A stretch of 64,000 nucleotides of DNA from Natrinema gari JCM 14663 (lineage in GTDB: Archaea > Halobacteriota > Halobacteria > Halobacteriales > Natrialbaceae): contig NZ_AOIJ01000058.1 in the NCBI RefSeq assembly GCF_000337175.1, positions 26,540 to 90,539 on the forward strand. Direction: 5' to 3'. Both the position numbers and the translations under genes were made by a program. Shown here in pieces: positions 40,484-50,910 of this stretch. Under the pieces are notes generated by a model. The model made no database searches. It was not told the origin of the DNA and saw only the letters and a program-made list of their open reading frames with translations. Positions within the stretch are counted from its first letter, which is position 1. Each line of letters opens with the position of its first letter.

Positions 40484-41467
40484 TTACAACCGGTCCGGCG
40501 CGAGCGCATCGATCGTCGTTTCCGCGACCGCGTTCGAGGCCGGTTCCGGAACCACGACGATCGGGTGATCGATGCCGGCCTCGGCGACGAGCGTCCGGAG
40601 CCGATCGCGGGCCTCGGCGGGCGTTCCGGCGACGCCGAGATCGGCGAGCATCTCGTCGGTGACGGCGCTTGCGGCCGCGTTCTTCTCGCCGTCGCGCCAC
40701 GTCTCGGCGATCCGGTCCGCCTCGTCCGGGAACTCGGTCGCGACCGCTCTGCGATACCCCTCGCCGCTCCCGACGTAGTACGCGACGTGTCGTCGCAGCG
40801 TGTCGCGGGCCTCGGTCGGGTCCGCGCTGACCGCCGCGGGCACGTAGGGCGCGATCGTGATGTCGTTCGGATCGCGGTCGCGTTCCCGCGCGGCCGTCGC
40901 GACCTCCTCGAAAGCGTCCTCGAGCCGCGAAAACGGGATATTGTGCGGAATCCAGCCGTCACAGAGCCGGCCGACGACGCGGCGATTCGCCGGCCCGAGA
41001 CCGGCGTGGTAGATCGGCACCGAGGCCTCGATCGACGGGAACGCCGACGCCGCGAGCAGTTCGCCGTCGTAGTCGACCGGCTCGCCGGTTCCCGCGGTGA
41101 ACTCGCGCACCAGTTCGATCGTCTCGTGAGCGCGTCGCACCGGCCGGTCGAACGCCATCCCGTGGAGGTCCTCGACCGCCGCGGCCGTGCTCGTGCCGAG
41201 GCCGAGCGTGAACCGCCCGTCGGACGCGTCCTCGAGCGAGGCCGCCGTCATCGCGAGGACGGCCGGCGACCGGGAGTAGACGTTCAGGATCGCGGTCCCG
41301 ATGTCGATCGCCTCGGTCCGACAAGCCATTTCGGTGGCCTGGACGACGCCGCTGGCACCCCAGAGTTCGCCGACCCAGACCGCGTCGTACCCCTTCGCTT
41401 CGGCGCGAACGGCGACATCCGCGAGATCCACGTCGCCGAAGGCCGTGACCATGAGTCCAACGTCCAT
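40484..41467 (-). CDS. LLM-class (F420-dependent) oxidoreductase
   Basis: The product has 327 residues from the ATG at 41465-41467. It shows the luciferase-like TIM barrel: VGLMVTAFGDVDLADVAV, AKGYDAVWVGELWG, RTEAIDIGTAILNVYSRSPA, a later GRFTLGLGTSTAAAVED and PIYHAGLGPANRRVVGRL. This pattern is that of methylene-tetrahydromethanopterin-reductase-like enzymes that use coenzyme F420. The reaction is not predictable from sequence. It is transcribed toward the glycosyltransferase gene; the amidohydrolase gene lies upstream on the same strand. Confidence 0.88.
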   Translation of the reverse strand: MDVGLMVTAFGDVDLADVAVRAEAKGYDAVWVGELWGASGVVQATEMACRTEAIDIGTAILNVYSRSPAVLAMTAASLEDASDGRFTLGLGTSTAAAVEDLHGMAFDRPVRRAHETIELVREFTAGTGEPVDYDGELLAASAFPSIEASVPIYHAGLGPANRRVVGRLCDGWIPHNIPFSRLEDAFEEVATAARERDRDPNDITIAPYVPAAVSADPTEARDTLRRHVAYYVGSGEGYRRAVATEFPDEADRIAETWRDGEKNAAASAVTDEMLADLGVAGTPAEARDRLRTLVAEAGIDHPIVVVPEPASNAVAETTIDALAPDRL

Positions 41468-41626
41468 GCGCCTCCCGTCGTGCTCCAGTGACAAAAACCG
41501 ACGCCCCGGTCCGGTCATTGAACTCGGCCGACTGCCGGCTGCGCACGCCCCTTCGCCCCGTCACTCGCGTTCGGCGTCCGTCTCGAGGGCGGTCCGAATC
41601 GCCGGCGGTGATGGCTGCGCCCGCGC

Positions 41627-43234
41627 TCACGCCTCGCGACCGTCGAAGACGACCTCGCCATCGACAAGCGTCATCGCGACGTCGATCTCGTCGATCCGGT
41701 CCGAGCGCTCCCACGGCGACGCCTCGAGCACGACCAGATCGGCGTGCTTGCCGGTCTCGATCGTCCCGAGTCGGTCGTCGTCGAAGCCGGCGACGGCTGC
41801 ACCCCGCGTGTACGCTCGCAGCGCCTCGGTGACTGAGAGCTGCTGTCGGTCCGTCGGCGCGTTCACTGCGTGGTGGACTCCCAACAGCGGGTCCAACGGC
41901 ATGCAGTCCGAGCCGAACGCGAGGGGGACGCCCGCATCGAGCACCCGACGGAACCGGTTCGTCCGCTCGCGCCGTTCCGTGCCGAGACACCGGTCGTAGA
42001 GCCCGCCCTCGGCTGCCCAGCGGTGGAAGTTCGGCTGCATCGAGGCGACGATCCCCGTCTCGGCCATGCGCTCAAGGTGGTTGTCGGTCGCCAGCTCCGC
42101 GTGCTCGATCCGGTGGCGCGAGCCGCCGGGATCGGCGGTCGACTCGAGGATCGACAGCGTCTCCTCGATCGCTTCGTCGCCGATGGCGTGGACACAGACC
42201 TGATACCCCTCGCCGTCGGCACGGTCGACGAGGGCGGACAGCGCCTCGGGGTCGACGACCCACTGCCCGCGATCGCCGTCGGCTGCGGGCGCGTCGTCTC
42301 CGCGACCGGGGTCGTGGGTATCGTCCCGGTCTCCGTCTTCGTCCGCGTACGGCTCCCGAAGCCGCGCCGTTCGACTCCCGAAACTCCCGTCCGAGAAGGA
42401 CTTGATCGCCCCGGCCCGGACCCGTTCGCCGCCGTCGTTCGTCCCGACGCCGACATCGATGAGTTCCTCGAGGTGGTCGCTCCAGTAGTCGATCCGAACG
42501 CGCAGGGGAAGGGCACCGTCGGCGGCCATCTCGCGGTAGGTCCGCGGGGCGACCGAGCCCCGAACCTTGTCGTGGACGCCGGTGACGCCGCGTTCGACCG
42601 CGTACTCCGTCGCGGCCGCGAGCACTGTCCGCATCTCCTCGCCGTCGGCCGTGAGCCGCGTTCTGACCGCCTCGGCGGCGTCCTCGACAGCGACACCGGT
42701 CGGCTCGTCGCCCTCGGTTCGGAGGTCGGCGTCGGGCAGGTCGTCGGCGAGGCGCTCGAGCGCGACCGCGTTCAGCGAGGCGGTGTGCAGATCGACCCGC
42801 ATCGCGACGACCGGCCGATCCTCGCTGACGCGGTCGAGGTCCGCCCGCGTCAGCGGAGTCGACCGCGCGTCGGGCCACTCGCTTTCGTCGTAGCCGAATC
42901 CGAGGACCCACTCGCGGTCCGGGTCCCGCTCGGCCTGCTCGCGGAGCAGTCGAACACACTCGTCGGGGCTGTCGGCGTCCGAGAGGTCGGCGTGGACGAG
43001 GTGTTGTCCCAGTTGCTCCATGTGGGTGTGTGCGTCGATGAATCCCGGGAGGACGACCCGCCCACCGCAGTCGATCACGTCGGTTTCGACGCCAGCGAGG
43101 AACGTGAGCTCGGACGTGCTCCCGACCCGGACGATCTCGCCGTCACGGATCGCGACTGCGTCGGCGACGGTATCGGGCTCGGTGAGAGTGTGAATCTCCG
43201 CGTCGACCAGCAGGCGATCAGCGGCCGCAGTCAT
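41627..43234 (-). CDS. Amidohydrolase (YtcJ/metal-dependent hydrolase family)
   Basis: The product has 535 residues from the ATG at 43232-43234. The N-terminal beta domain is followed by LPGFIDAHTHMEQLG (metal HxH, about residue 65), a mid-barrel Lys in AGAIKSFSDGSF, VCVHAIGDEAI, HRIEHAELATD and SDCMPLDPLLGVHHAV (Asp). The end closes with GKHADLVVLEASPW. This is the YtcJ-like branch of the amidohydrolase superfamily, normally 500-550 residues. It hydrolyses an amide or ester bond using bound metal; the substrate is unknown. A low-complexity acidic insert lies at about residues 285-310 (DGDRDDTHDPGRGDDA). Confidence 0.9.
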   Translation of the reverse strand: MTAAADRLLVDAEIHTLTEPDTVADAVAIRDGEIVRVGSTSELTFLAGVETDVIDCGGRVVLPGFIDAHTHMEQLGQHLVHADLSDADSPDECVRLLREQAERDPDREWVLGFGYDESEWPDARSTPLTRADLDRVSEDRPVVAMRVDLHTASLNAVALERLADDLPDADLRTEGDEPTGVAVEDAAEAVRTRLTADGEEMRTVLAAATEYAVERGVTGVHDKVRGSVAPRTYREMAADGALPLRVRIDYWSDHLEELIDVGVGTNDGGERVRAGAIKSFSDGSFGSRTARLREPYADEDGDRDDTHDPGRGDDAPAADGDRGQWVVDPEALSALVDRADGEGYQVCVHAIGDEAIEETLSILESTADPGGSRHRIEHAELATDNHLERMAETGIVASMQPNFHRWAAEGGLYDRCLGTERRERTNRFRRVLDAGVPLAFGSDCMPLDPLLGVHHAVNAPTDRQQLSVTEALRAYTRGAAVAGFDDDRLGTIETGKHADLVVLEASPWERSDRIDEIDVAMTLVDGEVVFDGREA

Positions 43235-43406
43235 GCGAGAGTGCCCACGGGCGAGTGACAAAACAGTTCCGTCACCGGTTCCGTCGCACGGATCACGCAC
43301 CGTCGGAGGCAGTAGGGATCGCCAAACATTCACTCGAGCGCGTACGGCGGGCTTACGGCCCTCGCTCGAGCGCAAGGTTGACTTGGCCGTCCGTTGACCG
43401 GGCCGT

Positions 43407-43796
43407 ATGATCGATCGCGAAGGCCGCGTCATCTTCGGTTCGCTTCTCCTGGTCGTCCTGTCGCTCGCCGGGTCGATCGCCGTGGAGCGCCAGTTCGGAG
43501 TCGGGATCTGGGACCGACCATTCCTCGCGTTCCTCCTGTTCGCCGGCGTCACCGTGGCGGTGCCGCAGTTGTACCTTGCAGCCACTGACGACAACGAGGG
43601 TCGGTTCCGGAGCAGGGTCCGGTTCGCTGCGGTCGCGACGGCGACGCTCGCGATCGTGTTCGCCGCCGATGCGGACGGGGGCCGCCATCTGGTGATCGCC
43701 CTGCTCGGAACCGGCTCGATCGTCGCGCTCGTCTGTTACGAGGTGGTGGCGGACTATCGCACGCCGAGCGACGACTCCGTGACGGGAGTTCCGTAA
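43407..43796 (+). CDS. Four-helix membrane protein of unknown function
   Basis: The product has 129 residues. Hydrophobic segments are at about 9-26 (IFGSLLLVVLSLAGSIAV), 38-58 (FLAFLLFAGVTVAVPQLYLA), 70-87 (RFAAVATATLAIVFAAD) and 93-112 (LVIALLGTGSIVALVCYEV). No signature is recognised. It stands between the amidohydrolase gene (divergent) and hmgA. It may share a transcript with hmgA, but the 80-base gap leaves room for a separate promoter. Confidence 0.7.
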   Translation: MIDREGRVIFGSLLLVVLSLAGSIAVERQFGVGIWDRPFLAFLLFAGVTVAVPQLYLAATDDNEGRFRSRVRFAAVATATLAIVFAADADGGRHLVIALLGTGSIVALVCYEVVADYRTPSDDSVTGVP

Positions 43797-43878
43797 CCGC
43801 GGCGATGCCGTCGCCGTGACCGTGCGCTTTCCGTGGCAATCAGCAACTGTTAGGACCCACCACCCTCTTGGCCCATCC

Positions 43879-45105
43879 ATGACCGACCCCGAGGACCTCG
43901 CCGAGCGGGTACGCGAGGGCGACCTTCGCATTCACGAACTCGAGGAGCACGCCGACTACGACACCGCAGCCCACGCGCGCCGGTTGCTCGTCGAACGCGA
44001 GACGGGAACCGAACTCGAGGCGATCGGCGACTACGCGTTCCCCGCCGAGGAGGCGGACCCGAACATCGAGAACATGATCGGCGCGGCGCAGGTGCCGATG
44101 GGTGTCGTTGGGCCGGTCCCCGTGTCCGGCGGCGCGGCCGACGGCGAGCACTACCTGCCGCTCGCGACGACCGAGGGCGCGCTGCTGGCGTCGGTCAACC
44201 GCGGCCTCGGCGTGATCCGGTCGGCCGGCGGTGCGGACGCGCGCGTGACGAAACACGGGATGACTCGAGCGCCGGTCTTTCGGGTGGCGGGCGTCACCGA
44301 GGCCGCCGAGACGGTCGAGTGGGTCGAAAACAATTTCGAGGCACTCCGGACGGCCGCCGAATCGACGACCAGCCACGGCGAACTGCTCGATATCGAGCCC
44401 TACGTGGTCGGCGACTCCGTCTACCTGCGCTTCGCCTACGACACCAAGGACGCGATGGGCATGAACATGGCCACGATCGCCACCGGCGAGGCCTGCGAAC
44501 GCGTCGAGAGTGAGACACCCGCCTCCCTGGTCGCGCTCTCTGGGAACCTCTGTTCGGACAAGAAACCGGCCGCCATCAACGCCGTCGAGGGACGGGGTCG
44601 CTCCGTGACTGCCGATGCCCTGATCCCCGGCGACCTCGTCGAGGATCGCCTCCACACGACCGCCGACGCCATCGCCGAGGCCAACACGCGAAAGAACCTG
44701 ATCGGCAGCGCCAAAGCGGGCAGCCTGGGATTCAACGCGCACGCCGCCAACGTCGTCGGCGCGGCCTTCCTCGCGACCGGCCAGGACGAGGCCCAGGTCG
44801 TCGAAGCGGCGAACACGATCACGACCATGGACGCCCGCGAGCGCGAGGACGGCACCACCGACCTCTACGCCAGCGTCTCGCTGGCCTCGCTCGAGGTCGG
44901 AACCGTCGGCGGCGGCACGAAACTCCCAACCCAGGCCGAGGCGCTCGAGGTTCTCGGCCTCCGGGGCGGCGGCGATCCGCCGGGCTCGAACGCCGACGCG
45001 CTCGCCGAGATCATCGCCGTCGGCGCGCTCGCCGGCGAACTCTCCCTGCTCGGCGCGCTCTCTTCGCGACACCTCGCGAGCGCACACGAGGATCTGGGCC
45101 GGTAA
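43879..45105 (+). CDS. hmgA: 3-hydroxy-3-methylglutaryl-CoA reductase (NADPH), class I
   Basis: The product has 408 residues from the ATG at 43879. Signatures are NIENMIGAAQVPMGVVGP (catalytic Glu region), DTKDAMGMNMATIATG, the Lys in SDKKPAAINA, NVVGAAFLATGQDEAQ and the C-terminal GTVGGGTKLPTQ, with a late His in LASAHEDLG. It makes mevalonate from HMG-CoA, the committed step of archaeal isoprenoid lipid synthesis, and in haloarchaea is the target of mevinolin/simvastatin. The frame from 43816 adds a non-conserved leader and is rejected. Confidence 0.96.
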   Translation: MTDPEDLAERVREGDLRIHELEEHADYDTAAHARRLLVERETGTELEAIGDYAFPAEEADPNIENMIGAAQVPMGVVGPVPVSGGAADGEHYLPLATTEGALLASVNRGLGVIRSAGGADARVTKHGMTRAPVFRVAGVTEAAETVEWVENNFEALRTAAESTTSHGELLDIEPYVVGDSVYLRFAYDTKDAMGMNMATIATGEACERVESETPASLVALSGNLCSDKKPAAINAVEGRGRSVTADALIPGDLVEDRLHTTADAIAEANTRKNLIGSAKAGSLGFNAHAANVVGAAFLATGQDEAQVVEAANTITTMDAREREDGTTDLYASVSLASLEVGTVGGGTKLPTQAEALEVLGLRGGGDPPGSNADALAEIIAVGALAGELSLLGALSSRHLASAHEDLGR

Positions 45106-45228
45106 CCGCGGCAATTCCGTGTCGGAGACGGCACATTGCGTTCGGGTGCTCTTAGTAGCCCCCATCCAGTCCGCCGCATCCGCACGACGTCTCGTCGGTG
45201 AGAACCAGTCCGACGGAACCGAAGCCGG

Positions 45229-45594
45229 TTAGCGCTCCGCTGTCGACTCTCCGGACCCGTTGTCGCGGCGTCGCCTCGTTCTGATCGCGATGTACCCGCC
45301 CGACAGGACCAGCAGTCCCAATCCGAGCGCGACGTGGGCCGCCGTCGATCCGAGCAAGACGAGGAGCCACCCGACGGCACCGCCCCCGTGTCCGAGCGTG
45401 AGATCGTACTGCCCGACGCTCGCGTGGATCGCCGCGAGAGCGGCGAACGTAGCCGCGAGAACCCACGTCGCCCCGACGACGGCGTCGATGCCGACGACCG
45501 TCTCGCTGACGACCCGGCCGTAGACGAGCACCCCGATCGCGACCACCAGTCCCGCGCCGACGACGGGTGCCTGGAGGTCGACGGTTTCTGCCAT
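45229..45594 (-). CDS. Small membrane protein of unknown function
   Basis: The product has 121 residues with about four hydrophobic helices (APVVGAGLVVAIGVLVYG, AVVGATWVLAATFAALAA, GGGAVGWLLVLLGSTAAHVA and GLGLLVLSGGYIAI). A short charged tail ends the protein (RTRRRRDNGSGESTAER). I recognise no family. It converges on hmgA and ends about 120 bases from it. Confidence 0.7.
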   Translation of the reverse strand: MAETVDLQAPVVGAGLVVAIGVLVYGRVVSETVVGIDAVVGATWVLAATFAALAAIHASVGQYDLTLGHGGGAVGWLLVLLGSTAAHVALGLGLLVLSGGYIAIRTRRRRDNGSGESTAER

Positions 45595-45646
45595 ACCCGA
45601 CGGACCCGCCGTGACCGGATAGCCGTGGCGATCCGCCGCCGGTGAC

Positions 45647-46171
45647 CTACAACAGCCGGTATCGTCCGCGACTCTCGCTGACGACCCCGCGCCGCGTCAG
45701 CTTCTCGAGCACCTCCCTTGCGTCTTCGGCCGAGACGCCGCGTTCGCGGGCGTACTCGGCGACCTCGTCTCCCGTCGGCTCCTCGAGCGCTTCGAGGGCT
45801 CCCTCGACGATCTCCCGTTTGCTCCCGCTGCGACTCGGCCCACGCGGGTCGTGGTCGCCGGCTGCGTCGACCTCATCGACGTCCACGCCGGCTGCCGCGA
45901 GATACTCGTCGTCGTCGACGACGCCGTCGGCGACTTCCGCCTCGAGGGCGGCGAAGGAGTCCAGTTCGGCGAAGGCCTCCCCCTCGCCCTGGCGGGTGGC
46001 GAGCATCGAGGCGCGAACGTCGCGGGCGTGGGCGGCGTCGTCGGTCTCGACGAACTTCTTGCGCTTTTCGTAGGCTCGGCGCGAGCCACAGCGGGGACAC
46101 TGGGTCGTCTCGGAGCGTCCCTCGATGATCCAGAGGTTCGAACACTCGCTACAGCCGACGACGGCGTACAT
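45647..46171 (-). CDS. Zinc-ribbon plus winged-helix protein (DUF5817-like)
   Basis: The product has 174 residues from the ATG at 46169-46171. The N terminus is a zinc ribbon (MYAVVGCSECSNLWII, then CPRCGSRRAYEKRKKF). The middle is acidic and helical. The C-terminal 60 residues are a winged helix (KREIVEGALEALEEPTGDEV, EYARERGVSAEDAREVLEKL). The combination suggests a DNA-binding or transcription-associated protein. The family is conserved in haloarchaea. The longer frame to 46468 is rejected because its leader runs through the promoter. Confidence 0.82.
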   Translation of the reverse strand: MYAVVGCSECSNLWIIEGRSETTQCPRCGSRRAYEKRKKFVETDDAAHARDVRASMLATRQGEGEAFAELDSFAALEAEVADGVVDDDEYLAAAGVDVDEVDAAGDHDPRGPSRSGSKREIVEGALEALEEPTGDEVAEYARERGVSAEDAREVLEKLTRRGVVSESRGRYRLL

Positions 46172-46220
46172 GTCTCGCCGTGCGCGTTCGACCCTGTTTA
46201 ATCGCTCGGAGTGGCGGCAA

Positions 46221-46613
46221 GTGACAACGTTTCTGTATGCGCCCTCCAGGGGGTGTCCCCTGAGCGACGACGCGGACGGCGATCGATACTGGACCGCGGT
46301 CGCGGCCCGCGCGATCGCCCGGCACGGCTCGGTACCGAACGGACTGGTGATCGCCGACGTGCTTCGGCGGCAGCCGACACCGGCCGATCTCATGTCCCTC
46401 GCCGATGCGGCGGCACTGCTCTCGTACAGTCCGCCGCCGGACGAGTCGCGGCACCGATCCTCCTCCAACCGCGGCCTCAGTCACACGCTCGAGACGATCA
46501 CCGATCGGCACGGAACAATGTGTGCTATCGTCGTGTCGCCGCTATGGAACGGGCTTCACTCGAGGAAGCCCCTTATTCCGAGTCCGGTCGCGGGGCACTT
46601 AGCGGGTCCGTGA
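46221..46613 (+). CDS. Possible haloarchaeal protein of unknown function
   Basis: A 130-residue frame runs from a GTG at 46221. The first half (DADGDRYWTAVAARAIARHG, LVIADVLRRQPTPADLMSLA) has a plausible helical, acidic character. The second half is Ser/Arg-rich and weaker. A TGTTTAAT element about 26-33 bases upstream fits a leaderless start. No relatives come to mind. It may be a real small gene or a chance frame between divergent genes. Confidence 0.4.
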   Translation: MTTFLYAPSRGCPLSDDADGDRYWTAVAARAIARHGSVPNGLVIADVLRRQPTPADLMSLADAAALLSYSPPPDESRHRSSSNRGLSHTLETITDRHGTMCAIVVSPLWNGLHSRKPLIPSPVAGHLAGP

Positions 46614-46673
46614 GCAGTCCTTACCACTCACAAATACCATGGGATTATACGTTCGACTTCGAAAGAGGGACCG

Positions 46674-48050
46674 ATGGCAACCGAGTCACGGCCGTCGGAC
46701 TCGTGGGGTATCGGACGGATCGGATCGTTTCTCGAGCGACTGGGGCCGACGTGGCTCGCCGGCGCGATCGCGGCGGGGCCGGCGACCATGGCCAGTCTGC
46801 TGGTCGCGGGCGCGAGCTTCGGCTACGCCTTACTGTGGGTGGTCGTCCTCTCGGCCGTCCTCGGTACCGTCGGGCAGTATCTCTCGATGCGGCTGGGGCT
46901 GCTCACCGAAGCGGGAATCGTCACGGTCGTCGAACGCCACCTCGGCTCGCGGTGGGCCTGGGTGCTCGTGATCGATGTCGTATTGGCTGCGGGGTTAGCA
47001 CAGTTCGTGATTATGAAGACGCTCGCGAGCGTGACTGCGACAATCGTCGCTCGTGCGGGCGTCGGTATCGCTGCCTTGACCGACCCGCGACTCTGGGGCG
47101 TCGTCTGGGCGCTGGTGCTGGCCGCGGGGCTCGCGGGGGGCGGCTATCGCGTCGCGGAGGTCGGCGCGAAGGTCCTCGTCTCGGTCGTCGTCGTCGCGTT
47201 CGTCGCCTCAGCGTTCGTCGTCCCGATCGACCCGGCTGCGGCGGCGAGCGGGCTGCGACCCACGATTCCGGCCGGCGTCGACGGGGCGCTCGTCGCCGCG
47301 GGCATCCTCGGCGGCGCGGTCCACATCACGCTGTTGACGATGCAAAGCTACACGATGCGCGCCCGCGGCTGGACGCGCAGCGAGACCGACATCGCGACGT
47401 TCGACGTCATCAGTTCGATGCTCATCGCCTTCGGCGTCTTCAGCCTCGGCGTCTTCCTCGTCGCGGCGAGTGTCCTCCCGTCGGCCGGCGTCGATCCAGC
47501 GACGATCGACGGCATCGGAGCCGCACAGACGCTCGGTCCGATCGCGGGCGAGTACGCCACGTGGCTGTTTTTCGCCGGACTGTTGGGCGCGGCGGTTTCG
47601 ACGCTCGGGGGCAACACGATCGTGCCACCGTACCTGCTCGCCGACAAGTTCGGCTGGAACCGGTCCGTCGGCGATCCTCGCTCCCGGGCCACGATCGTCG
47701 TCGTCGCGCTCGCCTCGGCGATCGGCCCGTTTCTCGGCGGGACGTTCTTCCAACTCCTCGTCCTTACGCTCGCGTTCGGACTCGTCGGGACGCCCTTCGC
47801 TATCGCGGTGCTCCTCGTCCTGTTGAACGACCCCACCGTCGTCCCCGAGACGAACTCGGTGCCGGCCAACGTCGGCGGCCTCGCGCTCTTCGCCGTCGCC
47901 ACCGTCCTCGCCGTCGAGTTCGTCCTCGCGGAACTCGAGACGGTCACCGAGCCGCTTTCGGCGTTCGTCGTCGCCTTCGCGGCGGCGATGGCACTGGCGA
48001 TCCTCGGCGTCGCCGGGCGCTACGGCCGCGATCGGATCGCCGCTCGCTGA
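46674..48050 (+). CDS. NRAMP-family-like transporter with atypical metal site
   Basis: This 458-residue protein has about 11 helices in the LeuT/NRAMP pattern. TM1 reads WLAGAIAAGPATMASLLVAG, where metal-transporting NRAMPs have DPGN. The TM6 region reads ILGGAVHITLLTMQSYTM, where they have an MPH motif. Between them GYALLWVVVLSAVLGTVGQY is very NRAMP-like. Both metal-coordinating motifs are therefore replaced. It may carry a different ion (as seen for Mg or Al-type NRAMP relatives) or an organic solute. The gene stands alone, 60 bases after the preceding frame. Family assignment is firm in outline; transport substrate is not. Confidence 0.83.
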   Translation: MATESRPSDSWGIGRIGSFLERLGPTWLAGAIAAGPATMASLLVAGASFGYALLWVVVLSAVLGTVGQYLSMRLGLLTEAGIVTVVERHLGSRWAWVLVIDVVLAAGLAQFVIMKTLASVTATIVARAGVGIAALTDPRLWGVVWALVLAAGLAGGGYRVAEVGAKVLVSVVVVAFVASAFVVPIDPAAAASGLRPTIPAGVDGALVAAGILGGAVHITLLTMQSYTMRARGWTRSETDIATFDVISSMLIAFGVFSLGVFLVAASVLPSAGVDPATIDGIGAAQTLGPIAGEYATWLFFAGLLGAAVSTLGGNTIVPPYLLADKFGWNRSVGDPRSRATIVVVALASAIGPFLGGTFFQLLVLTLAFGLVGTPFAIAVLLVLLNDPTVVPETNSVPANVGGLALFAVATVLAVEFVLAELETVTEPLSAFVVAFAAAMALAILGVAGRYGRDRIAAR

Positions 48051-48087
48051 ACCGGGTCGCACGTCGGTCGCGTTCGCGACCCCGAGA

Positions 48088-48246
48088 TCAGCCCAGAACG
48101 GCGGTAGTCACCGCGAAGAAGACGAGCACGCCGCCGGCAGTAACGGCGGCCGAGACCGTCAGCGGGAGGAGAACCCGCGCGGCCGTCCGCACCGTCTCCG
48201 TCGCCGATCCGACCGCGGTTGCGGGACCCTGACCGTCTCGTTCCAT
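48088..48246 (-). CDS. 52-residue single-helix membrane microprotein
   Basis: The ATG at 48244-48246 opens 52 residues: a polar N terminus (RDGQGPATAVGSATETVRTA), then a long hydrophobic helix (VLLPLTVSAAVTAGGVLVFF) and a short end at VLG. The helix covers about residues 23-50. No family is recognised. It converges on the NRAMP-like gene. The composition and the codon pattern support coding. Confidence 0.6.
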   Translation of the reverse strand: MERDGQGPATAVGSATETVRTAARVLLPLTVSAAVTAGGVLVFFAVTTAVLG

Positions 48247-48380
48247 ACCAGCCACGCCCACATCTTGGCCCTTGAAATTCAGTCAGACGGCTGACAGACG
48301 CCGCTGCGATTGCAGCCGCGTCCGTCTCCGTGTGGTACTCGAGCGGCCGGCCCGAACCCGTTTTTCGGACAATCGTGCCC

Positions 48381-48818
48381 TCAGTCGATCGCCTTCCGCA
48401 TCTCGACGTGTGGGATCCCGGCTTCCGCGAACGCCTCGCCGTGGCGCTCGTACCCAAGGCTCCGATAGAAGCCGGCAGCCTGGGTCTGCGAGTGGAGTTT
48501 CAGCGCCGTGAATCCTGCATCGATGGCCCGCCGCTCGAGCGCGTCCATCAGCGCGCGGCCGACGCCGTCCTCCCGGTGGGACGCGAGGACAGCGACGCGT
48601 TCGACTTTTCCCACGCCCGCCTCGGACTCGCGCAGTCGTGCCGCGCCGATCGGTTCCGTCCCGTCGTACGCGACGAAGTGGACGGCGGTCTCGTCGTGAT
48701 CGTCGTACTCCAGTTCTTCGTCGACGCCCTGCTCCTCGACGAACACCGTCCGTCGGACCGCAAAGGCGTCGTCGCGCTCGCGATCGGTCTCGGCGGCTCG
48801 AACCTCGAGATCGTCCAT
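48381..48818 (-). CDS. GNAT family N-acetyltransferase
   Basis: The product has 145 residues. It shows the GNAT core: DDLEVRAAETDRERDDAFAV, then VDEELEYDDHDETAVHFVAY, and the acetyl-CoA pocket VERVAVLASHREDGVGRALM (R/Q-x-x-G-x-G/A equivalent HREDGVG). The C-terminal ALKLHSQTQAAGFYRSLGYE follows. The family resembles ElaA/YjaB-type acetyltransferases. It transfers acetyl from acetyl-CoA to an amine; the substrate is unknown. Confidence 0.88.
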   Translation of the reverse strand: MDDLEVRAAETDRERDDAFAVRRTVFVEEQGVDEELEYDDHDETAVHFVAYDGTEPIGAARLRESEAGVGKVERVAVLASHREDGVGRALMDALERRAIDAGFTALKLHSQTQAAGFYRSLGYERHGEAFAEAGIPHVEMRKAID

Positions 48819-48962
48819 CGAACGGGCGTACGGCCGCTGATAACGAGTGCGTTACGACACGCGCCGCTCGAAGCGTGACTCGCCGTTTGCCGGACACGTC
48901 GGAAAGAGAATCGGGAGAGTAGAACGCTTTCGAGACCCCCCCTCGGGAGGTTCTCGAGTGCG

Positions 48963-49015
48963 TCAGAACGCGTCACGTTCTGACTGTCCGAACCGTCGGC
49001 GGACGCCGGCGGTTC
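48963..49015 (-). terminator. Paired hairpins downstream of icd
   Basis: TCAGAAC/GTTCTGA form a perfect 7-bp stem (48963-48983). Next to it, 48990-49015 forms a 12-bp stem with one mismatch and a two-base loop (GAACCGTCGGCG against CGCCGGCGGTTC). They lie 43-95 bases after the icd stop on the transcribed strand. They may end the transcript or stabilise its 3' end. No T run follows, so the terminator label is tentative. Confidence 0.4.
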
Positions 49016-49057
49016 GATGTGTGTGTGCGGCGTCGCCGCAAGCGGACGAGACCCTCT

Positions 49058-50320
<1,263 letters not shown>

Positions 50321-50910
50321 TTCGTCTGTACGGTTCTTCGACGGCGGTAAAAGGTCTCCCATTTCCATCGCGGGCCGGCAAAAGTTGAACGATTCCCTGC
50401 CCTTCTTGAGTGGTTCACCGACCCGAAAACGCCCGTGTTGGCGGAAACGTCTTGCCGGGGTATGGCGGCCCTCGATACCCCCATCAAATGACGGGCATAC
50501 GCACACGAAACCGGGACGGCCGTCCGCGCCTGTCGTTCGCACTCCCGCTCGACGACGCGGTTGGCGGACCGGTCTCCACGTGGCCGCCACCACGAACCGA
50601 CGTCCGCCCGTCGGGTGCGTCGTTCGTACCCTCGGTCTCGCGGTGGTGTCACGGGACTCGAGTCGATACCGGCCACGTTCGACGTGGCTCGATGGCGTCT
50701 CTCACGCCACTCGGCTCCAGGCACGCGGTGGGGATAACCCGTCGCGACCGTTTCACGGACTTCGGCGGCATTACGGGTCGTTTCCTTCCCGAACGGTTGG
50801 ATCAGGGAACCGTTCAGTCGCCGCGTGAGGGATGCCACCGTCGCCTGAGACCGATTGTTCGACGATCGTCGTGAGGAACATTTATTATTGACGTATCCGT
50901 GGACCGAACC
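50321..50910. other. 590-base gap between icd and a zinc-ribbon gene
   Basis: Open frames on both strands here (50385-50828, 50410-50874 on plus) are arginine- and serine-rich and antisense to each other, so I do not accept them as genes. The icd promoter should lie near 50325-50370, where the sequence TAAAAGGTC occurs. The zinc-ribbon promoter is at the right end. The middle 400 bases hold nothing I can identify. Confidence 0.45.
50880..50887 (+). promoter_or_regulatory. TATA box before the zinc-ribbon microprotein
   Basis: ATTTATTA lies 24-31 bases upstream of the ATG at 50911, fitting a leaderless transcript and supporting that small gene. Confidence 0.55.

Noticed and set aside
50410..50874. 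Plus-strand frames between icd and the zinc-ribbon gene
   Set aside because: Their products are Arg/Ser/Pro-rich with no acidic bias, and two frames overlap over the same bases.
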